From Micromonospora arborensis (GTDB taxonomy: Bacteria; Actinomycetota; Actinomycetes; Mycobacteriales; Micromonosporaceae), in NCBI RefSeq assembly GCF_003205615.1, contig NZ_PYBV01000033.1:28590-72348 (forward strand): a stretch of DNA of 43,759 nucleotides. The letters run 5' to 3'. Shown piece by piece: positions 1 through 7,945 of this stretch. The stretch's first letter is position 1. Every line of letters begins with the position of its first letter. The notes below the pieces were generated by a model. The model did not search any database. It saw only the letters and a program-made list of their open reading frames with translations, and was not told the origin of the DNA. The position numbers and the translations under genes are program-made.

Positions 1-32
1 GGGTGGAAGCAGAGCAAAGGACGTCGAGACAT
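1..32 (-). CDS. Possible 5' end of an unidentified gene, cut by window edge
   Basis: On the minus strand an ATG at 32 opens a frame that stays open for ten codons to the window edge (MSRRPLLCFH). It would be the next gene after the two lipoproteins on the same strand. There is no strong Shine-Dalgarno (only a GGGAAC just upstream) and far too little protein to assign a family. It may be spurious. Confidence 0.2.
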   Translation of the reverse strand, partial: MSRRPLLCFH

Positions 33-107
33 GGTGTTCCCATCCGTCATCCGTCAGGCGTTAGCCCCGCCCGGTCAGCCGATGGCGCGGCTCTTTGTTC
101 AGCTCGG

Positions 108-998
108 TCAGGTGACCGGGAGCCCCTTGGTGCCGGCGTTCCTCATCGAACGGGTCAGGTCCCGGTCGGAGATCCAGAGGAAGCACTGCACGCCACGGTT
201 GCCGTTCTTCCACTCGTCCTCGTACGGCTGGTAGTAGATCGTGCCGGCGCGAAAGTCGAGCTGCGAGTTGTCCGGAACCTTGGCGAACTTGGCGATCATC
301 GACTGGCAGGCCCGATGGGTCCGCTTGACGGTGCGGGTGAACTCGGCGTAGCTGACCTCCGGCGCCTGCCAGACCCCGACGAACTCGGCGTGGTGCTTGG
401 CGGTGCAGGAGACCGGCACCATCTCGTCGATGTCGTCCTTGACCAGCTTCGGGTTGAAGCAGCGGTACGCCAGCGGCGCCGCGCCGGACAGCGCACCTCG
501 GAGGCTGCCGGTGCGTGCGCCGACGGTGGTGTCGTCGATGCTGGCGATCTCGGTGACGTCGCAGCGGTACCAGCGGGCCCCGCCCGCCCAGGCCTGCGGC
601 GATGGCAGGACGACGGTCAGGCCGAGTCGCCCGGAACGCCAGTCGGCGCCCACCGCCTTGTTGACCTCCGTGTCGCACGCGGTCTGTGCGGCCCGCAGGC
701 CCACCGACCCGGGCTGCGGGGGTGTGCCGGACTGGGCGCTCGGCCCGGTGAGCGTGCCGACGTGCATGGTCTCCACCAGGTGCGACTCGGTGCACGCCGT
801 CGGGTTGTAACCGGTCAGGAAGCCGACCTGCTGGGGGGTTTGGTGGCAGACGTCGGCGGCGGGAACGAACTGCTGCGCCGCGACGGGCGCCGGCCAGTCG
901 TCGGTGAGGTCACGGTCGATCCCGGCCGGTGCGCCGCACCCGCTCAGCACCAGGGCCAGAGCCGCACCGCCGGCGAACGCCGCCAACCACCGTCGCAT
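108..998 (-). CDS. Septum-formation-family lipoprotein, copy 1
   Basis: Predicted secreted lipoprotein of 296 aa. The N-terminus has a short basic start (MRRW), a hydrophobic core and a lipobox LSGC with the acylated cysteine at residue 21. The mature part has conserved cysteines and a segment of the form PVSCTAKHHAEFVGV, which resembles the 'VpC..pHdaEV' signature of the actinobacterial Septum_form domain; I infer that family from the motif only. The start at 998 is preceded by a good GGGAGG Shine-Dalgarno; the longer in-frame ATG at 1073 would place the signal peptide 25 residues in. The next gene upstream is a same-length paralogue ending 81 bp away, so the two probably form a transcription unit. 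The exact role is unknown. Confidence 0.8.
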   Translation of the reverse strand: MRRWLAAFAGGAALALVLSGCGAPAGIDRDLTDDWPAPVAAQQFVPAADVCHQTPQQVGFLTGYNPTACTESHLVETMHVGTLTGPSAQSGTPPQPGSVGLRAAQTACDTEVNKAVGADWRSGRLGLTVVLPSPQAWAGGARWYRCDVTEIASIDDTTVGARTGSLRGALSGAAPLAYRCFNPKLVKDDIDEMVPVSCTAKHHAEFVGVWQAPEVSYAEFTRTVKRTHRACQSMIAKFAKVPDNSQLDFRAGTIYYQPYEDEWKNGNRGVQCFLWISDRDLTRSMRNAGTKGLPVT

Positions 999-1079
999 TC
1001 CTGACCTCCCGCTGCGGTGGCCTCCAGCCGGACCCCGCCGGTAGGAGCGCCACGGCGCAGCAGCATACGGCACCGATGC

Positions 1080-1970
1080 TCAGATCGCGGGCAGTCCCTT
1101 GGGGCCGGCGCCGCGCATCGAACGGGTGAGTTTGCGGTCGTCGCTCCACAGGAAACAGCGCACCCCCCGGTCACCGTCCTCCCACTCCCGTTGCGACGGT
1201 GGGTAGTAGATGGACCCGGCCCGGTACGGCAGGTCGACGTCGTTCGGCACCGCCGCGTACGTGGCGATCAACTCCATGCAGCGTTTGTGTGCCTGCTCGG
1301 CGGAGCGGGAGAACTCCGCCCAGCTCACGTCCCGTTCCTCGTAGACGCCCACGAACTCGGCGCGGTGCGGCTCGGTGCAGAGCACCGGCTGCATGTAGTT
1401 GAGGTTGTCGCCGATCAGCTTGGGGTCGAAGCAACGGTGGGTCAGCGGGGCGTCGCCGATCAACGCGCCGCGCAGGCTGCCGGTGCGGTTCACCGGGCGG
1501 GTGTTGTCGATGCTGCCGGTCTCGCTGAGGTCGCAACGGAACCAGCGCGCCCCGCCGGACCAGGCGGGTCCCGAGGGCAGCGCGAGGGACAGGGCGAGGC
1601 GGGCCGCGTGCCAGTCGCCACCGAGCATCTCCCGGGCCCGCTGGTCGCACTCGGCGCGGGCCCTGCGCAGCGCCGACGAGCCCGGTTCGGGCCGGGTCTC
1701 GGCCAACGCGTCGGGCCCGACGAAGGTGCCGACGTGGATGGCCTCGGCCACGTGGTTGCGCGCGCAGTCCACCGTCTCGTACGTGCTGGCCTGCACGATG
1801 GCGGTGACCCGGGGCAGGCAGGTGTCGGTGGCGGGGGCGAACGGCGTCGGGTCCCGCAGCGCCGGCCAGTCGTCGGTGAGATCACCGTCCGCGCCGCGAG
1901 TCGGCGCGCAGCCGGCCAGCAGTATCGTCGTGACGCCGGCCAGCACCAGCGCTGGAAGCCACCGTCGCAT
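1080..1970 (-). CDS. Septum-formation-family lipoprotein, copy 2
   Basis: Predicted lipoprotein of 296 aa, exactly the length of the downstream paralogue. It has the same MRRWL start and a lipobox LAGC with the cysteine at residue 21. The two proteins share blocks throughout: TDDWPA after the signal, ARWYRC / ARWFRC, TGSLRGAL, YRCFNPKLV / HRCFDPKLI, and the Cys-(6)-HxAEFVGV segment. The pair therefore arose by tandem duplication and has since diverged strongly. The start is chosen at 1970, where AAGGGCGG precedes the ATG and the lipobox falls at the right distance. It is divergent from rpe across a 254-bp gap. The likely role is at the cell envelope, and the substrate or partner is unknown. 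Confidence 0.8.
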   Translation of the reverse strand: MRRWLPALVLAGVTTILLAGCAPTRGADGDLTDDWPALRDPTPFAPATDTCLPRVTAIVQASTYETVDCARNHVAEAIHVGTFVGPDALAETRPEPGSSALRRARAECDQRAREMLGGDWHAARLALSLALPSGPAWSGGARWFRCDLSETGSIDNTRPVNRTGSLRGALIGDAPLTHRCFDPKLIGDNLNYMQPVLCTEPHRAEFVGVYEERDVSWAEFSRSAEQAHKRCMELIATYAAVPNDVDLPYRAGSIYYPPSQREWEDGDRGVRCFLWSDDRKLTRSMRGAGPKGLPAI

Positions 1971-2212
1971 CGTCCGCCCTTCCGGGAGCTGGCGGCCGGT
2001 CACCGCGCCCCGCGGCGAAACCCCGGCGGGCGTGCAGCCTACGGCACCGTCCCGCATGGAGTGTCGCCGTGTTTCCGTCGATCGGCCAGCCACTCGTGTC
2101 TGTTCGTCCGGATTCGGCGGTCCGGACCGACTAATTCTGCACCACTGGTCACTGTCGGGTCACAGCGCGTCGGAGTTGGTGCCGCCATGCGGGATGGGGG
2201 TGACCGCGTTCG

Positions 2213-2218
2213 TACACT
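2213..2218 (+). promoter_or_regulatory. Candidate -10 box of a leaderless rpe mRNA
   Basis: TACACT fits the actinobacterial TANNNT -10 consensus and ends 6 nt before the GTG of rpe, so transcription would begin at or next to the start codon. No Shine-Dalgarno is present before rpe. No convincing -35 hexamer is visible. Confidence 0.5.
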
Positions 2219-2224
2219 GGCCCC

Positions 2225-2905
2225 GTGACCGTACCGCCGCCGATCGTCGCGCCGAGCATCCTGGCCGCCGATTTCGCCCGCCTCGCCGAAGAGGTCCGTG
2301 CCGTCGAGGACGCCGCGGACTGGTTGCACGTCGACGTGATGGACAACCATTTCGTACCGAACCTGACCATTGGGCTGCCCGTGGTGCAGAGTCTGCGGGC
2401 TGTCACCGCCATGCCGTTCGACGTGCACCTGATGATCGAGGATCCGCGCCGCTGGGCCCCCGGTTACGCCGACGCCGGGGCGTACAACGTCACCTTCCAC
2501 GCGGAGGCGTCCGACGATCCGGTGGCGCTGGCCAAGGATCTGCGGTCGGCCGGCGCGAAGGCCGGCCTGGCCATCGACCGGGACACCCCGATCGAGCCGT
2601 ACCTGGACCTGCTGCCCAGCTTCGACACCTTGCTGATCATGACGATCAAGGCCGGCTTCGGCGGGCAGCGGTTCATCCCGCAACTGCTGGACAAGGTGCG
2701 TACCGCCCGCCGGCACGTCTCGGCCGGGCACCTGGAGCTCCGCATCGAGGTGGACGGCGGGATCGCCGCCGACACCATCGAGCAGGCGTCCGCCGCCGGC
2801 GCCGACGCGTTCGTGGCGGGCACCGCCGTGTACGGCGCCGCCGACCCGGCGGAGGCGGTACGGCACCTGCGGGCACTGGCGGAACGCGCGGCTCCCGAGG
2901 CCTGA
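2225..2905 (+). CDS. rpe: Ribulose-phosphate 3-epimerase
   Basis: Cytosolic TIM-barrel enzyme of 226 aa that interconverts ribulose 5-phosphate and xylulose 5-phosphate in the pentose phosphate pathway. Family signatures are in order: APSILAADFARL near the N-terminus, HVDVMDNHFVPNLTIG with the metal-binding His/Asp, VHLMIEDP, GFGGQRFIP (phosphate loop) and EVDGGI. Length is normal. The GTG start has no Shine-Dalgarno but sits 6 nt behind TACACT, suggesting a leaderless mRNA. The response regulator starts one base after the stop, so the two are co-transcribed. Its product ribulose 5-phosphate is a substrate of RibBA downstream, which may explain the conserved neighbourhood (inference). Confidence 0.95.
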   Translation: MTVPPPIVAPSILAADFARLAEEVRAVEDAADWLHVDVMDNHFVPNLTIGLPVVQSLRAVTAMPFDVHLMIEDPRRWAPGYADAGAYNVTFHAEASDDPVALAKDLRSAGAKAGLAIDRDTPIEPYLDLLPSFDTLLIMTIKAGFGGQRFIPQLLDKVRTARRHVSAGHLELRIEVDGGIAADTIEQASAAGADAFVAGTAVYGAADPAEAVRHLRALAERAAPEA

Positions 2906-2906
2906 G

Positions 2907-3863
2907 ATGGACCCCGACGGCGACCGCAAGGACATCATTCTCGTCGTCGACGACGACGAGGACATCGCTCGTTTCGTCGAGTTCAACCTGCGGCTGCACG
3001 GCTTCGAGGTGATCCACGCCAGCGACGGTCAGGAGGCCCTCGAGGTCATCGAGCGGCAGCGGCCGGACCTGGCGGTGGTCGACCTCATGATGCCCCGCAT
3101 CGACGGGCTGGAGCTGACCCGGCGGCTACGCGCCGACCCGATGACCTCCGCCCTGCCGGTGATCATGCTGACGGCGAAGGGGATGACCGTCGACAAGGTG
3201 CACGGGCTCAGCGCCGGCGCCGACGACTACCTGGTCAAGCCGTTCGACACCGCCGAGTTGGTGGCCCGGGTCTCGTCGACCCTGCGCCGCAACAAGGAGT
3301 TCCGGGAGGTGTCCCCGCTGACCGGGCTGCCCGGCAACAGCCGGATCCGTCGGGAGATCAGTGACCGGGTCCGGCAGGGCGTGGACTACGCGGTCGGCTA
3401 CATCGACATCGACCGGTTCAAGAGCGTCAACGACCGGTACGGCTTCGTCCGTGGCGACGACTTCATCTCCGCGCTGGCCCGCAGTTTGCACCGGGCGGTG
3501 GTGGCGGTGGGGTTGCCGCCGGCCTTCCTCGGCCACGTCGGCGGCGACGACTTCGTCATCGTCTGCGCCCCCGACCAGGTCCGGCCCCTGACGTCCCGCG
3601 CGGTGGTCGACTTCGAGAAGTCCGCCGACACGCTCTACGACGCGACCGACCGTGAGCGCGGCTTCGTCGAGTTGAAGGACCGGCGTGGCAACATCCGTCG
3701 CGCCGCCCTGGTCACGCTCTCCATCGGGGTGTCCCTCTCCGACGCCGGCAAGCGGTTCACCGACCCGCTCGAGGCGATCGCGGTGGCCTCGGAGATGAAG
3801 ACGGTGGCCAAGAGCCAACCGGGTTCGTACGTGGCCGTGGACCGGCGTCGCGGCGTCACCTGA
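2907..3863 (+). CDS. Response regulator with REC and degenerate GGDEF-type domain
   Basis: Protein of 318 aa. Residues about 10-125 are a complete receiver domain: acidic pocket D15-D17, phospho-acceptor D59 in VVDLMMPRIDG, T89 and K111 (LVKPF). Residues about 137-310 are GGDEF-like: LTGLPGN at 138-144, DIDRFKSVNDRYG from 167, and the signature as GGDDF at 212-216 instead of GG(D/E)EF. The usual RxxD inhibitory site five residues before the signature is absent. It may be a diguanylate cyclase with Glu replaced by Asp, or a catalytically weak or GTP-binding sensor; sequence alone does not decide. No histidine kinase is adjacent. It starts one base after rpe and is probably co-transcribed with it. 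Confidence 0.85.
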   Translation: MDPDGDRKDIILVVDDDEDIARFVEFNLRLHGFEVIHASDGQEALEVIERQRPDLAVVDLMMPRIDGLELTRRLRADPMTSALPVIMLTAKGMTVDKVHGLSAGADDYLVKPFDTAELVARVSSTLRRNKEFREVSPLTGLPGNSRIRREISDRVRQGVDYAVGYIDIDRFKSVNDRYGFVRGDDFISALARSLHRAVVAVGLPPAFLGHVGGDDFVIVCAPDQVRPLTSRAVVDFEKSADTLYDATDRERGFVELKDRRGNIRRAALVTLSIGVSLSDAGKRFTDPLEAIAVASEMKTVAKSQPGSYVAVDRRRGVT

Positions 3864-3923
3864 GCGTGATTCCGCTGTGAAGTAGCTCGCCTAGGTGGCG
3901 ACGCGGCCGGATCGGCGTGTAAG

Positions 3924-4112
3924 ACTTCGGGGTACCCACCACGCGCTGGCGGGACTCGGTGAAATTCCGAACCGGCGGTGATCCACGGTCCAACCGTGGT
4001 CAGCCCGCGACCCGGACGGCTCTGCTGTCCGGTGGACCTGGTGAAAATCCGGGGCCGACGGTTGGGAGCGGTTCGTCCGCCCCCAGACAGTCCGGATGGG
4101 AGACAGCGCGCG
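3924..4112 (+). promoter_or_regulatory. FMN riboswitch (RFN element) upstream of ribD
   Basis: The conserved blocks of the FMN aptamer are readable in order: CTCGGTGAAATTCCGAACC then GGCGGTGAT (about 3955-3982), AGCCCGCGA (4001-4009), a variable hairpin, CTGGTGAAAATCCGG (4038-4052), CCGACGGT (4055-4062) and AGTCCGGATGGGAGA (4089-4103). It senses flavin mononucleotide and should lower rib operon expression when FMN is plentiful. The expression platform lies in 4113-4277. CCCTGACCGCCC (about 4229-4240) can pair with the purine-rich GGGCAGGGCAGGG just before the ribD ATG, so translational sequestration of the ribosome site is plausible; no U-rich terminator is visible. The 414-bp gap between the regulator gene and ribD is otherwise free of genes. 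Confidence 0.93.
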
Positions 4113-4277
4113 GGACGGACGGGTCCGAGCCGGCCGCTGGCTTCAGCGTGCCGTGCCGACCCCTCCGGGGCGGCTGTGCCGTTCCCGGAATCCGCCACCG
4201 CCTGCCCGTGGCCCCATGGCCGCAGCCTCCCTGACCGCCCGCGCGCGGACCGGCGAGTGAGAGGGCAGGGCAGGGCG

Positions 4278-5339
4278 ATGGTCAGCGTCTCCGTCGATGA
4301 GGCGATGCGGCGTGCGATCGAACTGGCGGCACGGGGGCTCGGCACCACCAGTCCCAACCCGGTCGTCGGTTGCGTGCTGCTCGACGAGGACGGCCAGGTC
4401 GTGGGTGAGGGTTTCCACGCGTACGCCGGCGGACCGCACGCCGAGATCGTCGCCCTGGCGCAGGCCGGGCGACGCGCCAAGGGCGGCACCGCGGTCGTCA
4501 CTCTGGAGCCCTGCGACCACACCGGTCGCACGGGCCCCTGCAGTTCCGCGCTCGTCCAGGCCGGGGTGGGTCGGGTGGTCATCGCCGTGCCCGACCCCAA
4601 CCCGGTCGCGTCCGGCGGCGCCGCCACCCTGCGCGCCGCCGGGGTCCGGGTCGACCTGGGGGTACGCGGCGAGGAGGCCGAGGCCGGCAACGTCGCGTGG
4701 CTGACCTCGATGCGCCGGGGCTGGCCGTACGTGATCTGGAAGTACGCCGCCACGCTCGACGGGCGCTCCGCCGCGGACGACGGCACCAGCATGTGGATCA
4801 CCTCGGAGGCTGCCCGGATCGACGTGCACGCACTGCGCGGCACGGTCGACGCGGTGCTCGCCGGGGTGGGCACCGTGCTCGCCGACGACCCCCGGCTGAC
4901 CGCCCGTAACCTGCGCGACGGCAGCCTGGCGATCCGGCAGCCGCTGCGGGTGGTGGTGGACAGCTCGGGGCGTACCCCGGCTGATGCCCGGGTCCGCGAC
5001 GGCGCCGCGCGCACCTGGATCGCGACCGCCGACGAGGTCGGCGCCGGCCCGGACGGCCGGGTCGACCTGCCGGCGCTGCTCGCGGCGCTGCACCAGCGCG
5101 GGGTCCGCGCGGTGCTGCTGGAGGGCGGCCCCCGACTGGCCGGCGCGTTCCTGGCCGCCGGCCTGGTCGACAAGATCGTCGGGTACGTCGCGCCGCGGTT
5201 GCTCGGCGCCGGCCCGACCGCCCTGGTCGACGCCGGAGTGACCACCATCGCCGAGGCCATCGATCTGGAGTTCGTCGACGTTACGCAGATCGGTCCGGAT
5301 CTTCGGATCACCGCTTTGCCCCGAAAAAGGGAGGGCTGA
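4278..5339 (+). CDS. ribD: Bifunctional pyrimidine deaminase/reductase RibD
   Basis: Riboflavin pathway enzyme of 353 aa that deaminates and then reduces the GTP-derived pyrimidine. The N-terminal deaminase carries the zinc ligands HAE at 54-56, Cys79 (EPCDHTGRTGPC) and Cys88. The C-terminal half is the NADPH-dependent reductase, with GTSMWITSEAARIDVHALR and GVGTVLADDPRLTAR. The ATG at 4278 is chosen because the preceding in-frame DNA is riboswitch RNA; the purine stretch GGGCAGGGCAGGG before it is the probable ribosome site. ribE starts one base after the stop. It is the first gene of the FMN-controlled operon ribD-ribE-ribM-ribBA-ribH. Confidence 0.95.
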   Translation: MVSVSVDEAMRRAIELAARGLGTTSPNPVVGCVLLDEDGQVVGEGFHAYAGGPHAEIVALAQAGRRAKGGTAVVTLEPCDHTGRTGPCSSALVQAGVGRVVIAVPDPNPVASGGAATLRAAGVRVDLGVRGEEAEAGNVAWLTSMRRGWPYVIWKYAATLDGRSAADDGTSMWITSEAARIDVHALRGTVDAVLAGVGTVLADDPRLTARNLRDGSLAIRQPLRVVVDSSGRTPADARVRDGAARTWIATADEVGAGPDGRVDLPALLAALHQRGVRAVLLEGGPRLAGAFLAAGLVDKIVGYVAPRLLGAGPTALVDAGVTTIAEAIDLEFVDVTQIGPDLRITALPRKREG

Positions 5340-5340
5340 C

Positions 5341-5979
5341 ATGTTCACCGGCATTATCGAGGAGTTGGGCGAGATCGTCCGGGTGACGCCGACAGCGGGC
5401 GATTCGGCGCTGGTCGCCGTACGCGGTCCGCTTGTCACGTCCGACGCCCGGCACGGCGACTCCATCGCGGTCAACGGCGTCTGCCTGACCGTCGTGGAGG
5501 TGGCCGACGGGACCTTCACCGCCGACGTGATGGGGGAGACGCTGCGCCGCTCCGCGCTGGGCGCGCTGCGCCCCGGCGACCCGGTCAACCTGGAGCGGGC
5601 CGCCGCCCTCGGCAGCCGGCTCGGCGGGCACCTGGTGCAGGGCCACGTGGACGGGGTCGGTGAACTGATCTCCCGAGAGCCGGCCGAGCAGTGGGAGACC
5701 GTCCGGTTCCGGCTGCCGACCGCCCTGTCCCGGTACGTGGTGGAGAAGGGCTCCATCACCATCGACGGCGTCTCGCTGACCGTGGCCGAGGTGGGCGCGG
5801 ACCAGTTCGCCGTCGGGTTGATCCCGACCACGCTCAAGCTGACCACGCTCGGTGCGAAGGCCGCCGGCGACCCGGTCAACCTGGAGGTCGACGTGTTGGC
5901 CAAGTACGTCGAGCGGCTGCTCGGCAGCCGGGCCACCGACGCGCACCCGCTGGCATCGAGCACGGGCGAGGTGGCCTGA
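5341..5979 (+). CDS. ribE: Riboflavin synthase alpha subunit
   Basis: Enzyme of 212 aa catalysing dismutation of two 6,7-dimethyl-8-ribityllumazine molecules to riboflavin. It has two lumazine-binding repeats: the first starts MFTGIIEELG and contains SIAVNGVCLTV; the second starts GHLVQGHVDGVGEL and contains GSITIDGVSLTV. The MFTGIIEE start is diagnostic. GGGAGGGC just before the ATG, inside the end of ribD, serves as the ribosome site. The stop codon overlaps the next ATG (TGATG), so translation of ribM is probably coupled. Confidence 0.96.
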   Translation: MFTGIIEELGEIVRVTPTAGDSALVAVRGPLVTSDARHGDSIAVNGVCLTVVEVADGTFTADVMGETLRRSALGALRPGDPVNLERAAALGSRLGGHLVQGHVDGVGELISREPAEQWETVRFRLPTALSRYVVEKGSITIDGVSLTVAEVGADQFAVGLIPTTLKLTTLGAKAAGDPVNLEVDVLAKYVERLLGSRATDAHPLASSTGEVA

Positions 5980-6665
5980 TGGGTCCGCTCAGTTGGCTGC
6001 TCGACGCCCAGGTGCAGGTGGCCGGTTCGCCGGTGCTGGTCCGGGAGATCGTCGGCAACGGGTTCGGGCTGGTCTCCGCGCTGCTCGGGCTGCGCCGGCT
6101 GGTCTGGGCGTGGCCGGTCGGGATGATCGGTAACGCGCTGCTGCTCACCGTGTTCCTCGGCGGGGTGTTCGCCACCCCACAGGAGCACGACCTGTACGGC
6201 CAGGCCGGCCGGCAGGTCTTCTTCTTCACGGTCAGCGTCTACGGCTGGTGGCGCTGGCGGCGAAACCGTCGCGCCGACGCCACGCAGGCGGCGGTCGTCC
6301 CGCGCTGGGCCACCGGGCGGGAACGTCTGGTGCTGCTGCTGGCCGCCGTGGTCGGCACCGCCGCCGCGTACCCGGTGCTCAAGGCGCTGGGCTCGTGGGG
6401 TCCGCTGCCCGACGCCTGGATCCTCACCGGCAGCCTGCTGGCCACGTACGGGATGGCCCGCGGCTGGGTGGAGTTCTGGCTGCTCTGGATCGCGGTCGAC
6501 GCGGTCGGTGTGCCGCTGCTGCTGCGCGGCGGGTTCTACCCGTCGGCGGTCATGTACCTGATCTACGGCGGCATCTGCGCCTGGGGCTTCGCCGCCTGGT
6601 GGCGCACCTCGCGGGCCACCCGGCCGGCACCCGTCCGTCCCATTTACACGGAGGCCGTCGCATGA
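5979..6665 (+). CDS. ribM: PnuC-family riboflavin transporter (RibM/PnuX type)
   Basis: Membrane protein of 228 aa with about seven hydrophobic segments and the PnuC-family pattern (PVGMIGNALLL, QAGRQVFFFTVSVYGWWRW, WILTGSLLATYGMARGWVEFWLLWIAVD). PnuC proteins usually carry nicotinamide riboside, but actinobacterial members inside FMN-riboswitch-controlled rib operons (RibM of Streptomyces, PnuX of Corynebacterium) are facilitators of riboflavin uptake, and position between ribE and ribBA matches that arrangement. The assignment to riboflavin therefore rests on family plus context. The ATG overlaps the ribE stop and its own stop overlaps the ribBA ATG. Confidence 0.88.
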   Translation: MGPLSWLLDAQVQVAGSPVLVREIVGNGFGLVSALLGLRRLVWAWPVGMIGNALLLTVFLGGVFATPQEHDLYGQAGRQVFFFTVSVYGWWRWRRNRRADATQAAVVPRWATGRERLVLLLAAVVGTAAAYPVLKALGSWGPLPDAWILTGSLLATYGMARGWVEFWLLWIAVDAVGVPLLLRGGFYPSAVMYLIYGGICAWGFAAWWRTSRATRPAPVRPIYTEAVA

Positions 6666-7945
6666 GCGAGCGCAGCGAGCGAACCAGCTTCGGGGATATC
6701 GAGCAGGCGATCGCGGACATCGCGGCCGGTCGGCCGGTCGTCGTGGTCGACGACGCGGACCGGGAGAACGAGGGCGATCTGATCTTCGCGGCCGAGCTGG
6801 CGACGCCGGAGCTGATGGCGTTCATGGTGCGCTACACCTCCGGGTACGTCTGCGTGGCGTTGACCGAGAGCGAGGCCGACCGGCTCGACCTGCCGCCGAT
6901 GCACCACACCAACCAGGATCGGCGCGGCACCGCGTACACGGTGACCGTGGACGCCCGGGAGGGGATCAGCACCGGCATCTCGGCGGCCGACCGCGCGCAC
7001 ACCAGCCGGCTGCTCGCCGCCGCCACCACCGACCCGACCGACCTGGCCCGGCCCGGGCACGTCGTGCCGCTGCGCGCCCGCGAGGGCGGGGTGCTGCGCC
7101 GGCCGGGGCACACCGAGGCGGGGATCGACCTGACCCGGCTGGCCGGGCTGCGTCCGGCCGGCGTGCTCTGCGAGCTGATCAACGACGACGGCACCATGAT
7201 GCGGGTGCCGGACCTGGAGAAGTTCTGCGCCGAGCACGGCCTCACGCTGATCACCATCGCCGACCTGATCGCCTACCGGCGGCGTACCGAGAAGCAGGTC
7301 GAGCTGGTCGCGGACGCCCGGATGCCGACGCGGCACGGGGTGTTCCGGGCGCTGGGCTACCGCGCCGAGCACGATCCCGCCGAACACATCGCGATGGTGC
7401 TGGGCGACCTCGGTGACGGCCAGGACGTGCTGGTCCGAGTGCACTCGGAGTGCCTGACCGGGGACGTCTTCGGGTCGCTGCGCTGCGACTGCGGACCGCA
7501 GTTGGACGCCGCGCTGGCCCGGGTCGCGCGGGAGGGCCGGGGCGTCGTGCTCTACGTACGCGGACACGAGGGGCGCGGCATCGGGCTGCTGCACAAGCTG
7601 CAGGCGTACCAGTTGCAGGACCTGGGCCGCGACACCGTCGACGCCAACCTCGACCTGGGTCTGCCGGCCGACGCGCGGGACTACGGCACCGGCGCGCAGA
7701 TCCTCTACGACCTGGGCGTGCGCTCGATGCGCCTGTTGACCAACAACCCGGCCAAGCGGGCCGGGCTGGAGGGGTACGGGTTGACCATCACCGGCCGGGA
7801 GGGGTTGCCGGCCGGCGCGCACCCGGAGAACCTGCGCTACCTGCGCACCAAGCGGGACCGGATGGGTCACCTGCTGGACGAGTTGGACGAGGTGTCCGAG
7901 GCGCCGCTGGGGCGTCCGGTCGCCAACGACGAGATCGGAGCATGA
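6662..7945 (+). CDS. ribBA: Bifunctional DHBP synthase / GTP cyclohydrolase II
   Basis: Protein of 427 aa supplying both precursors of riboflavin. The N-terminal half is 3,4-dihydroxy-2-butanone 4-phosphate synthase (DDADRENEGDLIFAAE with the acidic metal site, HTNQDRRGTAYTVT, TGISAADRAHT, GHTEAGIDL). The C-terminal half is GTP cyclohydrolase II with zinc cysteines in HSECLTGDVFGSLRCDCG and the RGHEGRGIGLL motif. The first residues, MSERSERTSF, precede the conserved domain and are encoded by a GAGCGAGCGCAGCGAGCG-type repeat. The ATG overlaps the ribM stop (ATGA), and the gene's stop overlaps the ribH ATG in the same way. Confidence 0.96.
   Translation: MSERSERTSFGDIEQAIADIAAGRPVVVVDDADRENEGDLIFAAELATPELMAFMVRYTSGYVCVALTESEADRLDLPPMHHTNQDRRGTAYTVTVDAREGISTGISAADRAHTSRLLAAATTDPTDLARPGHVVPLRAREGGVLRRPGHTEAGIDLTRLAGLRPAGVLCELINDDGTMMRVPDLEKFCAEHGLTLITIADLIAYRRRTEKQVELVADARMPTRHGVFRALGYRAEHDPAEHIAMVLGDLGDGQDVLVRVHSECLTGDVFGSLRCDCGPQLDAALARVAREGRGVVLYVRGHEGRGIGLLHKLQAYQLQDLGRDTVDANLDLGLPADARDYGTGAQILYDLGVRSMRLLTNNPAKRAGLEGYGLTITGREGLPAGAHPENLRYLRTKRDRMGHLLDELDEVSEAPLGRPVANDEIGA

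Noticed and set aside
1..107. Plus-strand open frames from the first bases
   Set aside because: They run antisense through the lipoprotein gene and have no domain or ribosome site.
4143..6188. A 681-codon minus-strand open frame
   Set aside because: It covers ribD, ribE and ribM in antisense, has no recognisable domain and low-complexity composition.
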